61,974 nucleotides of DNA from Meiothermus sp. (GTDB lineage: Bacteria; Deinococcota; Deinococci; Deinococcales; Thermaceae), in the NCBI RefSeq assembly GCF_025056915.1, contig NZ_JANWVH010000006.1:1-61974 (forward strand). The letters are read 5' to 3'. The notes beneath the pieces were generated by a model that ran no database searches, had not been told where the DNA came from, and saw nothing but the letters and a program-made list of their open reading frames with translations. Position numbers and translations under genes: made by a program. Positions 37,480 through 46,611 of this stretch are shown piece after piece (within the stretch, counting starts at the first letter, position 1; the number at the start of each line of letters is the position of its first letter).

Positions 37480-37540
37480 GAAAATTGCGCCAGGAAGGCA
37501 AGGGCACCCTGACCCACCGGGTAACTGCTCCTGGCGCAAT
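37480..37540 (-). terminator. Stem-loop with T-run between binding-protein gene and dppB-like gene
   Basis: A perfect 12-bp inverted repeat (ATTGCGCCAGGA at 37484-37495, TCCTGGCGCAAT at 37529-37540) with a 33-base loop lies 20 bp after the binding-protein stop. In the minus-strand transcript the stem ends in AATTTTCC, so it looks like a partial intrinsic terminator. It would give more binding-protein mRNA than permease mRNA. Confidence 0.7.
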
Positions 37541-37560
37541 CTGCACTTTGGCGAACCTGC

Positions 37561-39297
37561 CTAGCGTTGGAAGATCAGCGGTATGGGGTTGAATCCAGGA
37601 ATAACGCCCAGGCTATAGATATAGTTGCCATAGCGGTTAGAAATGGCGCCCACGGCGTATTCTTTGGCAATCATGATGACCTGGGCTTCACGGGCTGCGA
37701 TGGCCTGCCAGCGGTCGTACAGGGCTTTGCGCTGGGTGAAGTTGGTGGTGCTGGCAGCCCGCTCCCACAGGTCGTAAATCTCCCGCTCCCACGGCAGGAA
37801 GTTGTTGAACTGCGGCTGTCCGGTGGGGGTTGTGGGCTGCGTGGCCTGATGCCAGTAGTAAAGGGCCCCGCCGGGTTTCCAGATGGGGGTGCGCAGCTCG
37901 GGGTCGGGCTGGTCACCCAGGCCCAGGAGGATGGCTTCCCAGTCCTGGCCGCGCCCGGTTGCCAGCAGGTTGGCCGCCAGGATGCCCTGCAGGTTGACCT
38001 TCACGCCGACCCGCTGGAAGTCGTTTTGCAGGATGGTGGCGATGGCCGTGAAGACCGCCGAGTTGGAACCGTAGGTGAGGGTGAACTCGAGGGGCCTCCC
38101 GCTGGGCAGACGCCGGATGCCATCGGCACCCCGAGGCAGTCCCAGCCGGTCTAGCGCGGCGTTGGCTGCATTCAGGTCGAACCGGCCTTGCAGACGGGCC
38201 ACCTCCGGGTAGTACCACTCGGAGAGGGGCGCTACGCCGTAGCTGGCCCGCTCGGCCAGTCCGTTGTACACGTCCTCTATGATCCGCTCCCGATTGACCG
38301 CAAACTGCATGGCCCGGCGGAAGTCCGAGTTCTTGAACAGCGCAGCCAGTTCGGCGTTTTTGGCGTTGTAGTTGAAGCCGATATGGGGCGGTGAGCCAAA
38401 CAGGGCTCTGAACTGCACCACCCGGAAAGGGGCCCCCTGGGTCTCGCGGCGCTTGAGGTCTGGGAACTCAGCGCCGGTGATGTTGATCTGGCCCAAGTTG
38501 CCCGCCAGGAACTGCGCCACACGGGCCTGGGAGTCGGTGATGATGAGATACTGGAGCTGGTCGAGGTAAGGAAGGGGATTTCCAGCCGAGTCGCGTTTCC
38601 AGTAGTTGGGGTTCTTAACCAGCGTGACCTGTTGTCCGGGCGTGTAACTGCGCAGCCGGAAAGGCCCGGTACCAACCACTTCCTCGGGGTTGACGTTGGT
38701 GGGCCAGGCATTGTTGATTTCAGCCCTGGGCTTGCCACCCTCCTGGCTAAAAGGCAGCAGCTTGTGTTTGGGCATGATGGGCAGGCGCATGTAATGGATG
38801 AAGGCCGGAGCGGGTTTGGGCAGGGTGAAGCGCACCCGGAAATCGCCGAGCTTCTCGACCTTTACGCCTTCAAAATTGGCGGCATCTCCCCCCCTTGCCT
38901 CTGGGTTGGCGACAATTTGGGTATAGGTGAAGACCACATCGTCGGCGGTGAAGGGGCGGCCATCGTGCCAGCGCACGTCGCGCCGCAGGTCGAAGGTGTA
39001 GACGCGGCTTTCGCTGATGGTCCAGCGTGTGGCCAAGGCCGGCTCAATCTGATAGTTGGCCAGGTTGTATTCAATCAGGCCATCAAACATCTGGTTGGTC
39101 AGGTTTTGAATGGCCGCATCAATGGCCCCGTAATAGAAGAGGGTCTGCGGCGCACTGGCCAGGGCCAGGGTGAGGCTGCCTCCGGCCTTACCGGGGGTGA
39201 CCCCCAGGTTGCTGTAGGCGGGCAAGGTTTTGGGTTGGGCCAGTGCCAAACTCCCCGCCAGCAGGCTTAAAGCCAGAAGCCACAAGTGCTTTTTCAT
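37561..39297 (-). CDS. ABC transporter substrate-binding protein, family 5 (peptide type)
   Basis: The 578-residue protein has a signal peptide (HLWLLALSLLAGSLALA-Q). SBP_bac_5 blocks include LTNQMFDGLIEYN, RRDVRWHDGRPFTADDVVFT, VGTGPFRLRSY and NPNYWKRD. The family binds oligopeptides, but also nickel, opines and oligosaccharides, so the ligand is uncertain. GGAGG lies shortly before the ATG at 39297. It is the first gene of the first peptide-type operon, divergent from gntR. Confidence 0.9.
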   Translation of the reverse strand: MKKHLWLLALSLLAGSLALAQPKTLPAYSNLGVTPGKAGGSLTLALASAPQTLFYYGAIDAAIQNLTNQMFDGLIEYNLANYQIEPALATRWTISESRVYTFDLRRDVRWHDGRPFTADDVVFTYTQIVANPEARGGDAANFEGVKVEKLGDFRVRFTLPKPAPAFIHYMRLPIMPKHKLLPFSQEGGKPRAEINNAWPTNVNPEEVVGTGPFRLRSYTPGQQVTLVKNPNYWKRDSAGNPLPYLDQLQYLIITDSQARVAQFLAGNLGQINITGAEFPDLKRRETQGAPFRVVQFRALFGSPPHIGFNYNAKNAELAALFKNSDFRRAMQFAVNRERIIEDVYNGLAERASYGVAPLSEWYYPEVARLQGRFDLNAANAALDRLGLPRGADGIRRLPSGRPLEFTLTYGSNSAVFTAIATILQNDFQRVGVKVNLQGILAANLLATGRGQDWEAILLGLGDQPDPELRTPIWKPGGALYYWHQATQPTTPTGQPQFNNFLPWEREIYDLWERAASTTNFTQRKALYDRWQAIAAREAQVIMIAKEYAVGAISNRYGNYIYSLGVIPGFNPIPLIFQR

Positions 39298-39353
39298 GGT
39301 TTCCTCCGTGTGTCCATTGAACCTGTGGGTGAAATCGCTTTGGTTCAAGGCGA

Positions 39354-39392
39354 AGTATACGTTAAGCAATATTGGTATGCAAGTGGTATAAT
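39354..39392. promoter_or_regulatory. Divergent sbp1/gntR promoter region with GntR operator-like motif
   Basis: For the minus-strand binding-protein gene, TTGCAT (39377-39382) and TATACT (39354-39359) are exactly 17 bp apart. On the plus strand, TATAAT (39387-39392) lies 11 bases before the gntR ATG. A direct repeat TGGTAT-GCAAG-TGGTAT covers both the minus-strand -35 and the edge of the plus-strand -10. The same motif recurs upstream of the second binding-protein gene at 43637-43655. Confidence 0.7.
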
Positions 39393-39403
39393 AGCGGGGA
39401 TCT

Positions 39404-40129
39404 ATGCAAGCCAGACTGAATATCCACTCTGCTACGCCCCTTTATCTGCAACTCGAGGCGGTTTTGCGGGAGGCCCTGGCCTCGGATACCTGGAAGGCAG
39501 GGGAAGCCCTGCCCCCGGAACGGGTACTGGCCGAGCAATTTGGGGTCTCGAGGCTCACCCTTCGCAAAGCGCTGGAGCGCCTCGAGGCCCAGGGGCTGGT
39601 GCAACGCCGACAGGGTTCCGGCACCTACGTAGCCCCCCGTCTCGAGCAGCCCCTGTCCACCCTCACCGGTTTCAGTGAGGACATGCGGGCCCGGGGATTG
39701 GAGCCCAGCGTGCGCTGGCTGAAGCGGGGGTTGTTTACCGCTTCCCCCGAAGAAGTGCTGGCGCTTTCGCTTTCCCCCGGGGAAAAGGTGGCCCGCCTCG
39801 AGCGTGTTCGCAGCGCCCAGGGTGAACCCATGGCCATCGAGCGAGCCGCTCTGCCGGCGCACCTGCTGCCCCACCCGGAGGAAGTCAAAGAGTCGCTCTA
39901 TGGCTACCTGCAAAACAAAGGCCTGCGCCCGGCCAGGGCGCTGCAACGATTGCGGGCGGTGGCGGCGAGCCGCCAGGAAGCCGAACTGCTGGGGATTCGG
40001 GCCGACGAGCCGGTGCTGTACATCGAGCGACTGAGCTACCTGGCCGATGGCAGCGTACTGGAGTTCACCCGCAGCCACTACCGGGGCGATCGCTACGATT
40101 TTGTGGCTGAGCTGCGGAGCAATCCGTAA
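39404..40129 (+). CDS. GntR-family (HutC/UTRA subfamily) transcriptional regulator
   Basis: The 241-residue protein has an N-terminal winged helix ([43 protein letters not shown]) and a UTRA ligand domain ([34 protein letters not shown]). HutC-type regulators usually repress neighbouring uptake or catabolic genes until a small ligand binds. It sits between two peptide-type ABC operons, divergent from the first and convergent with the second (5 bp from its last gene). Motifs over both operon promoters make joint repression likely. Confidence 0.9.
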   Translation: MQARLNIHSATPLYLQLEAVLREALASDTWKAGEALPPERVLAEQFGVSRLTLRKALERLEAQGLVQRRQGSGTYVAPRLEQPLSTLTGFSEDMRARGLEPSVRWLKRGLFTASPEEVLALSLSPGEKVARLERVRSAQGEPMAIERAALPAHLLPHPEEVKESLYGYLQNKGLRPARALQRLRAVAASRQEAELLGIRADEPVLYIERLSYLADGSVLEFTRSHYRGDRYDFVAELRSNP

Positions 40130-40134
40130 GCGCT

Positions 40135-40964
40135 TTACTGCCCCCGCAGCCGGGGATCGAGGGTATCGCGCAGGGTGTCGCCCAGCAGATTGAATCCTAG
40201 CGAAGCCAGCAGAATAGCCAGCCCTGAAAACACCGAGGTCCAGGGGGATAGCGTCAGGTAGGCACGCCCCTCAGACAGCATCTGGCCCAGCGAGGGGTTG
40301 GGGGGCTGGGTTCCCAGCCCCAAAAAAGCCAGCGAGGATTCAACCAAAATTGCCGTCGAGAGGGCCAGGGTGGTTTGCACCAGAATCACCGAGGCCAGGT
40401 TGGGCAGAATGTGCCGAAGAACAATGCGGCGGTTGCCCGCGCCAATGGCTACGGCAGCCTGCACATAATCGGTGTTTCGAACGACCAGGGCCGGGCCCCG
40501 GGTCAGGCGTGCAAAGGTTGGGATGTAGACAATGCCAATCGCCAGGGCCGCGTTCCACTGGCTGGGCCCCAGCATAGCGATGATGCCGATGGCCAGCAGG
40601 ATGATTGGAAAAGCCAGGAGCACGTCCATCAGGCGCATGACCACCCGGTCGTACCAGCCGCCCACATAGGCTGCCGAAACCCCCAACAAGGTGCCCACCC
40701 AGACCGCAATCAACACCGAACTGAAGGCCACCAGCAAGGAGTTCCGAAAGCCAAACAGGATGCGCGAGAAGAGGTCGCGCCCAAACTGGTCGGTGCCGAG
40801 CCAGTGGGCGCTGGTGGGCCCGGAAAGACGAGCCAGGATGTTTTGCTCGACGGGGCTGTAGGGGGCCAGGGTAGGGGCCAGCAGCGCACAGAGCACCACC
40901 AAGAGTGTCAGCAAAAGCCCCAGCAAACCCAGGGGGTTGCGCAGGAGAGGCCAGAGGGACGGGC

Positions 40965-40968
<4 letters not shown>
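40135..40968 (-). CDS. Peptide-type ABC transporter permease (DppC family), second system
   Basis: The 277-residue permease has the DppC N-terminal helix, WLGTDQFGRDLFSRILFG, and the EAA-loop AVAIGAGNRRIVLRHILPN. It lacks the long insert of the first system's DppC. Its ATG overlaps the dppB-like stop by 4 bp. It is the last gene of the second operon, and no ATPase gene accompanies it. Confidence 0.9.
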
Positions 40969-41915
<947 letters not shown>

Positions 41916-42021
41916 CAGGTGGCTCCGTGTTTCCCTGGGGAAGTGTCTGCGACGCTGTTTTGTGGGCCGGGCTCAGGCCAATACCCTGCCTTTAGAGCAG
42001 GTGGGTAACCCCAAGGCCAGA

Positions 42022-42075
42022 AAGCTCCTACCCGAAAAAGCCAACAGTGCAAGAGGTGCTGCCCTGGGCCAGGGC
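42022..42075 (-). promoter_or_regulatory. Hairpins between second binding-protein gene and its permease genes
   Basis: A perfect 15-base palindrome (GCCCTGG-C-CCAGGGC on the minus strand, 42061-42075) begins at the stop codon. A weaker CCTGC-7-GCAGG hairpin lies nearer 41985-42001. No strong T-run follows the first. They may limit read-through into the permease genes or protect the binding-protein mRNA. Confidence 0.45.
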
Positions 42076-43583
42076 TAGCGGGCCATCCAGGTATCGCGCA
42101 GGTAGATGAGCGAGCGGGTGGGAATGGGCTTGAAGCCCTGCACGTTTTCGCGGGCCGCGGAGAACAGCGTGCCGTAGACCAGGTGGGCGATGGGCCCCTG
42201 GCAGGCCAGCTCCACCTGCAACCGGGCGTAAATGGGGCGGCGGGCGTCCTCGTTCACGGTGGTGCGGCCCTGGTTGAGCAGGCGGTCTATGGTCGGGTTG
42301 GAGAACTTGAAGACGTTGGTTGAACCGCCGGTGGAGAAGGTGCGGAAGAGGTAGCCGTCGGGGTCGGCGTTGCCGCTGTTGATGGAGGCGAAGGTATCGA
42401 AGTTGGAGTTGCGCCACTCCTGGATAAACTTGCCCTGCTCGAGCACCTCCACCCTGGCCCGGAAGCCGGCCTGGGCGAGTTGCTGCTGGACTACCTGGGC
42501 CGCATCCACCACGGTTTTATTGGAGCCAATCACAATCATGCCAAAGTCCACCCCGTTGGGGTAGCCGGCCTGGGCCAGCAGTTCCCGGGCCTTGGCGGGG
42601 TTGGTGTTGTAGCACGGAAAAGCGCTGGTGGGCGAAGCCCAGGATCGCAGGCCCAAGGGCCCGGCAGGGGTGCCGTTTCCAAAGTAGACCGCCTGAACAA
42701 TCTGTGAGCGGTTGAGAGCGTAGTTGAGGGCCTCACGCACCTTTGGGTTGTCGAAGGGTTTGCGCGTGGTGTTCATGCCGATCAGGCTGTAGGCCAGGTC
42801 TTGCGCGGTGATGAGCTTGACGTTGGGGGTGTTGCGGAGCGTGACGGCCAGCGAGGGGTCAATGTTGGGCAGGAAGTGGTAGGTGCCGCTGGCCAGGCCG
42901 ACCTGGCGGGTGGCCGCATCGGGCACGATGTTGTAGCGCAGGGCATCCAGGTAGGGCCGTCCCTGCCGCCAGTAGCGAGGGTGACGCTCGAGCAGAATAT
43001 ACGTGTCGGGCACCCACTCCTTGAAAGCAAAAGGCCCTGTGCCCATGGGTTTGCGCTGCATATCGTTGCCCGCTTTCACGTAGTCTTCCGACATCACCGC
43101 AATGCTGGCCAGCTCGACGAGCATTGGAGCGAACGGCTGGGAAAGTTCCACCACCAGCTGGGTCGGGGAAGTCGCCCGCACCTCCTTGACCAGGTTCACC
43201 CGGCTGGCGATGGGTGAGCCGGTTTTAGGGTCACGGACGCGATTGATGGAGAAGGCTACGTCGCTGGCGGTGAGCGGCTTGCCGTCGTGGAAGGTCACGC
43301 CTGCGCGAATCTTGAAGGTGTAGGTCAGGCCGTCCTGGCTGACCGTCCACGACTCGGCCAGGGCGGGGCGCGGGCGCAGCCTTTCGTCAATTTCGGTCAG
43401 GCCCTCGTAGATCTGGCCGGTCACGATGAACGAAGCAAAGGCCGTCGCCACATGGGGGTCAAGCCCCGAGGGCGAGGCTTCGACCCCTATTTGCAGGGTT
43501 CCGCCTCGTACCGGGGTCTGGGCCAAAGACCATCCCATAGCCAATAACAAGGCGAACAAGAAACCAAACCAGCGACCTTTCAT
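42075..43583 (-). CDS. ABC transporter substrate-binding protein, family 5, second system
   Basis: The 502-residue protein has a signal peptide (FGFLFALLLAMGWSLA-Q). SBP_bac_5 blocks include RGGTLQIGVEASPSGLDPH, YEGLTEIDERLRPRPALAES, RAGVTFHDGKPLTASDVAFS and MGTGPFAFKEWVPD. It resembles dipeptide/glutathione-type binding proteins; the true ligand is unknown. The start at 43583 has AAGGAGG upstream. It shares a promoter-operator layout with the first binding-protein gene. Confidence 0.9.
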   Translation of the reverse strand: MKGRWFGFLFALLLAMGWSLAQTPVRGGTLQIGVEASPSGLDPHVATAFASFIVTGQIYEGLTEIDERLRPRPALAESWTVSQDGLTYTFKIRAGVTFHDGKPLTASDVAFSINRVRDPKTGSPIASRVNLVKEVRATSPTQLVVELSQPFAPMLVELASIAVMSEDYVKAGNDMQRKPMGTGPFAFKEWVPDTYILLERHPRYWRQGRPYLDALRYNIVPDAATRQVGLASGTYHFLPNIDPSLAVTLRNTPNVKLITAQDLAYSLIGMNTTRKPFDNPKVREALNYALNRSQIVQAVYFGNGTPAGPLGLRSWASPTSAFPCYNTNPAKARELLAQAGYPNGVDFGMIVIGSNKTVVDAAQVVQQQLAQAGFRARVEVLEQGKFIQEWRNSNFDTFASINSGNADPDGYLFRTFSTGGSTNVFKFSNPTIDRLLNQGRTTVNEDARRPIYARLQVELACQGPIAHLVYGTLFSAARENVQGFKPIPTRSLIYLRDTWMAR

Positions 43584-43618
43584 ACCGCCTCCTTGTGAGC
43601 TAGGGCTGCTCAGGGGGT

Positions 43619-43655
43619 ATTCTATGCCACAAAACTTTGGTACTCAAGTGGTACA
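43619..43655 (-). promoter_or_regulatory. Promoter of the second peptide operon with GntR operator-like motif
   Basis: TTGAGT (43642-43647) and TAGAAT (43619-43624) on the minus strand are exactly 17 bp apart. Plus-strand TTGGTACTCAAGTGGTACA (43637-43655) covers the -35 and matches TTGGTATGCAAGTGGTATA at 39372-39390 at all but four positions. Both are likely binding sites for the GntR regulator at 39404. Confidence 0.7.
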
Positions 43656-43685
43656 GGCCCCCGGTGGTCGGTTGCCCGGCCTTAA

Positions 43686-44291
43686 TCACACCAGCTGGCG
43701 CAAGGTGCGGGCCTGCAACCGGTGCCGCAGCAGCAGAAAAAGCTCAGCCGTGGCCAGGGCATCCCAGAGGGCATGGTGTTCCAGGTGCCCTGGCAGGCCA
43801 AAAGCCGCCCTGGCCGCAGCCAGACCGGTGGGAACGGGCTTTGCGTGGGGCTCGAGCTGCCTCTGTCGCTCCCCCAGCCGCCCCAGCAAGACCACCGTGT
43901 CCACCACCACGGGCTTGAAGCGGGGCCGGCCCAGGGTTCGGAAGTACCGCTTTAAAAAACCCAAATCCACCGGACTGTAGTGCAGCAGCAGCACATCGTG
44001 GCCCATGCGCAGGCGGACTTCGTCCAGCACCTGTTCTACGCTGGGGGCGCTCTCCAGTTCCCTGGGCAGGATGTGATGCGCCCGGATGCCTTCGGCGGAG
44101 AGCGCCTCGGGCCTTATGGGACGAACCAGGCTATAGTAGTGCGCGCCAAACTCGATGACCCCCTTGCGGATGGGCACCATGCCCACCGAGAGAATCTGGT
44201 CGGAAGGGCCCAGGCCGCTGGTCTCCAGATCCAGGGCCCAGTAGGTGACCTCATCCCAGGCAGGGCTTTTGGCAAAGGGCCAGAGGTTCAT
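43686..44291 (-). CDS. DEDDh 3'-5' exonuclease, DNA polymerase III epsilon-like
   Basis: The 201-residue protein has exonuclease motif I (ALDLETSGLG) and the ExoIII motif HHALWDALATAE of the DEDDh superfamily. It is a stand-alone exonuclease domain, not a full replicative epsilon subunit. It lies 13 bp downstream of the cNMP/CBS/DUF294 gene. That pairing recurs next to acetate symporter genes in many proteobacteria, so a link to that pathway rather than to replication is possible. Confidence 0.85.
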   Translation of the reverse strand: MNLWPFAKSPAWDEVTYWALDLETSGLGPSDQILSVGMVPIRKGVIEFGAHYYSLVRPIRPEALSAEGIRAHHILPRELESAPSVEQVLDEVRLRMGHDVLLLHYSPVDLGFLKRYFRTLGRPRFKPVVVDTVVLLGRLGERQRQLEPHAKPVPTGLAAARAAFGLPGHLEHHALWDALATAELFLLLRHRLQARTLRQLV

Positions 44292-44304
44292 AGGGTGGGT
44301 TCTC

Positions 44305-46110
44305 TCAACCCAGCCGGTCGGTGTGGAAGCGCTGGCTCATGGCTTCCTGCATCTCCCGCACCTGCAAAAAGGCCTCCTTGAGATGGCGGCGCTCGAGGGG
44401 GGACAGGTTTTCCAGGGGCACCTTGTTGCCGGGCGGCTCGCCCCGACGCAAAGAGGCCAGTTGCTCGCGCAGGCGCAGGCGCATCAGGAAGCCAAAGGCC
44501 TCAACCAGGGTCTCGGCCCCCTCCGGGCTGAGTTTGTGCTCGCGGGCGGCGGCCTGTAGCCGCTCGACCGTACCTTTGGCCAGGCTTCGGGCCTCGAGGG
44601 CATACACCCGGGCCAGGCTCACGATGGGGGCGATGCCCCCCTTCTTGAGGTCCACCCCGCCATCCTCCTCCCTGATCTGGCGAAAAAAACCGATGGGCGG
44701 GCGGAACTGGAGCGAAGCCCGGGCCAGCTGGGCCAGGAAGATGCCCTGGTCGGCTCCCCCGGCGACGATGCGCTCGAGGGGTTCCAGCGACAGCTCGCCA
44801 TACACGGCCCGGAAATCGAAAAATATCTGCGCTTCGAGCAGCTCCTGCGGTTTGGGGGTCTCGAGCCAGTGCCGGAAAAGCTGCTCCCACTCAGGCAGCG
44901 ACTTGCGCCAGTGGGTGGCCATGTAGCCCCCCGGGCAGGGGGGAAACCCCGCTTGAATCAGGCCCTCCACCACAAAGGCCGCCAGTTGCTCGAAATAGGC
45001 CGCCGTCGCGGGGGTCTCCTCCTGGTAGATCAGGGCGTTGTCCTGGTCGGTCAGGAGGGCTTGCTCCATGCGCCCTTCGGAGCCAAACACAATCCAGGCA
45101 TAGGGGGTCGGGGGGGCGCCGAGCCGCTCCTCGCCCAGCCGCAGCAGGGTACGAACGAGCTGGTCGTTGAGGGAACTCACGCTGCGCCCGATTTCGCTGG
45201 CCCCCAGCCCGCCCAACAGCAGCGACTCGGCCACGCCCGTGAGCTCTTTGCCGTAGCCCGTAAGGTCGCCCGGATTGCGGGTGCGCTCGAGCCGCCGCAG
45301 CAGGTAGAGGGGGCTTTTGGCTTGCTGGCGCATCAGGACGGTGTCGGTAATCAGACCGATAATCTGGCCGTCCTGCTCCAGGGGCAGGTGATGAATGCCC
45401 TGTCGCACCATGTACGAAAGGGCCTCGAACAGGGGGGTGCTGGCGGGCAGGGTCTTGACCGGAGCGCTCATGATTTCCGCAACAGGGGTATCGGGCCCCT
45501 TGCCGGCGGCCAGCACACGGTTGCGCAGGTCGCGGTCGGTCAGGATGCCCAGGGGCTCGCCCTCGACCAGCACCGAGCTAATCTGGTGGGTTTGCATGAC
45601 CCGGGCGGCTTCGCCCACGGTCGAGGCGCGGGGCACCAGCACCGGGGGCCGGCTGATCAGCTCCCCCACCGGCAGGGCCAGATCCAGGTTGACCACGCCC
45701 AGCCCCTCGACCCGGCTGGAGATCCGCAGGCGCTCGGCCAGTCCCCTGGTAAAAAACTCGGCAAAGGCCGGATACTCCATTAACTTTTGAAAAACCTCCC
45801 GGGGCCAGCGATATACCAGCAAATCTTCCTCGGCCACCACGTCAAAAGCGGGGGCGTCCTGCGATAGGAGCGAGGGGTAACCGAATACCTCTCCTTCCTC
45901 CAGGTGCAAAATGGCCTGGCCGTCGCGCTCGAGGCGAGCCCCCCCCTTGCGAATCAGGTACAGGTGCTGGCTTTTGGGACCGCTGCGTTCAAGCACCTTG
46001 CTGCCGCCGGGATAAAAAGTAATCTCCAGGCCGCGCTGCACGAGCGCCAGGGCTTCCTCGGGAAGCAGGTCAAAGGGGGCGTGCTCACGAACAAATTCAA
46101 CCGGGTTCAC
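44305..46110 (-). CDS. Cyclic-nucleotide-binding / CBS-pair / DUF294 nucleotidyltransferase-like regulator
   Basis: The 601-residue cytoplasmic protein has a cNMP-binding domain (about 1-125), two CBS domains (about 155-275; ISSVLVEGEPLGILTDRDLR, HLPLEQDGQIIGLITD) and a DUF294 region. The latter has the GlnD-like nucleotidyltransferase motif FGSEGRMEQALLTDQDNALI, followed by the DUF294 C-terminal helical domain. The motif residues needed for nucleotidyl transfer look intact, so it may modify a partner protein in response to adenylates or cNMP. GTG at 46110 was chosen, starting just before the cNMP domain and 5 bp after the upstream stop. It belongs to the symporter gene neighbourhood. Confidence 0.85.
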   Translation of the reverse strand: MNPVEFVREHAPFDLLPEEALALVQRGLEITFYPGGSKVLERSGPKSQHLYLIRKGGARLERDGQAILHLEEGEVFGYPSLLSQDAPAFDVVAEEDLLVYRWPREVFQKLMEYPAFAEFFTRGLAERLRISSRVEGLGVVNLDLALPVGELISRPPVLVPRASTVGEAARVMQTHQISSVLVEGEPLGILTDRDLRNRVLAAGKGPDTPVAEIMSAPVKTLPASTPLFEALSYMVRQGIHHLPLEQDGQIIGLITDTVLMRQQAKSPLYLLRRLERTRNPGDLTGYGKELTGVAESLLLGGLGASEIGRSVSSLNDQLVRTLLRLGEERLGAPPTPYAWIVFGSEGRMEQALLTDQDNALIYQEETPATAAYFEQLAAFVVEGLIQAGFPPCPGGYMATHWRKSLPEWEQLFRHWLETPKPQELLEAQIFFDFRAVYGELSLEPLERIVAGGADQGIFLAQLARASLQFRPPIGFFRQIREEDGGVDLKKGGIAPIVSLARVYALEARSLAKGTVERLQAAAREHKLSPEGAETLVEAFGFLMRLRLREQLASLRRGEPPGNKVPLENLSPLERRHLKEAFLQVREMQEAMSQRFHTDRLG

Positions 46111-46114
46111 AGCC

Positions 46115-46558
46115 CTATTTTGCCGACTTGGCCGGGGAGTTTTGCCCCTCTTCCGGCAGACGGACAATCAGGCCAGAGCCAAGCCAGGCCGAAAGGGGCA
46201 GGATCAGGCTCAAGGCCTGGTTCGCGCCGGAAAACACCTGCAATGCATAACCAAACACCAGCGCGGGCAGCAACAAAAAAAAGATTCGAAAAATGCGCTC
46301 GAGGCCCGGCTTGGCCGGTAGCGGCCAGAAGCGGGAAAACACCAGCCCCAGCAGCCCGCCCAGCACCACCGCCGAGGCGATGCGCAACAGGTCGAAAGGG
46401 GTGGGGAAGGGCCAGCCGGTCAGGTAGTGCCCCACCACATAAAACAGGAACAAAAAGGCGGAGATGCCGACCAAAAGCCTAAAAACCCGCAGCGTCAGGT
46501 TGGGGGGAACATACACATTATTGTTTTGTGGGGTTGCCGGAGAATTTTGAGCGGCCAT
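46115..46558 (-). CDS. Small four-helix membrane protein
   Basis: The 147-residue protein has a polar N-terminus (AAQNSPATPQNNNVYVPPN) and about four membrane helices. I do not recognise a family. TATGAT ends five bases before the ATG, directly after the symporter's terminator, so it seems to have its own leaderless promoter. The cNMP/CBS/DUF294 gene starts 5 bp after its stop, so they share a transcript. Confidence 0.65.
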   Translation of the reverse strand: MAAQNSPATPQNNNVYVPPNLTLRVFRLLVGISAFLFLFYVVGHYLTGWPFPTPFDLLRIASAVVLGGLLGLVFSRFWPLPAKPGLERIFRIFFLLLPALVFGYALQVFSGANQALSLILPLSAWLGSGLIVRLPEEGQNSPAKSAK

Positions 46559-46570
46559 ACGCAATCATAC

Positions 46571-46602
46571 TAAAAGCAGGGGGGTGGGCTGTAGCCCACC
46601 CC
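46571..46602 (-). terminator. Intrinsic terminator of the symporter gene
   Basis: A perfect 10-bp stem (GGGGTGGGCT, two-base centre, AGCCCACCCC; 46581-46602) lies 10 bp after the symporter stop codon. In the minus-strand transcript it is followed by CCTGCTTTTAG, including a short T-run. The -10 of the next gene begins immediately after. Confidence 0.75.
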
Positions 46603-46611
46603 TGGGGTTGC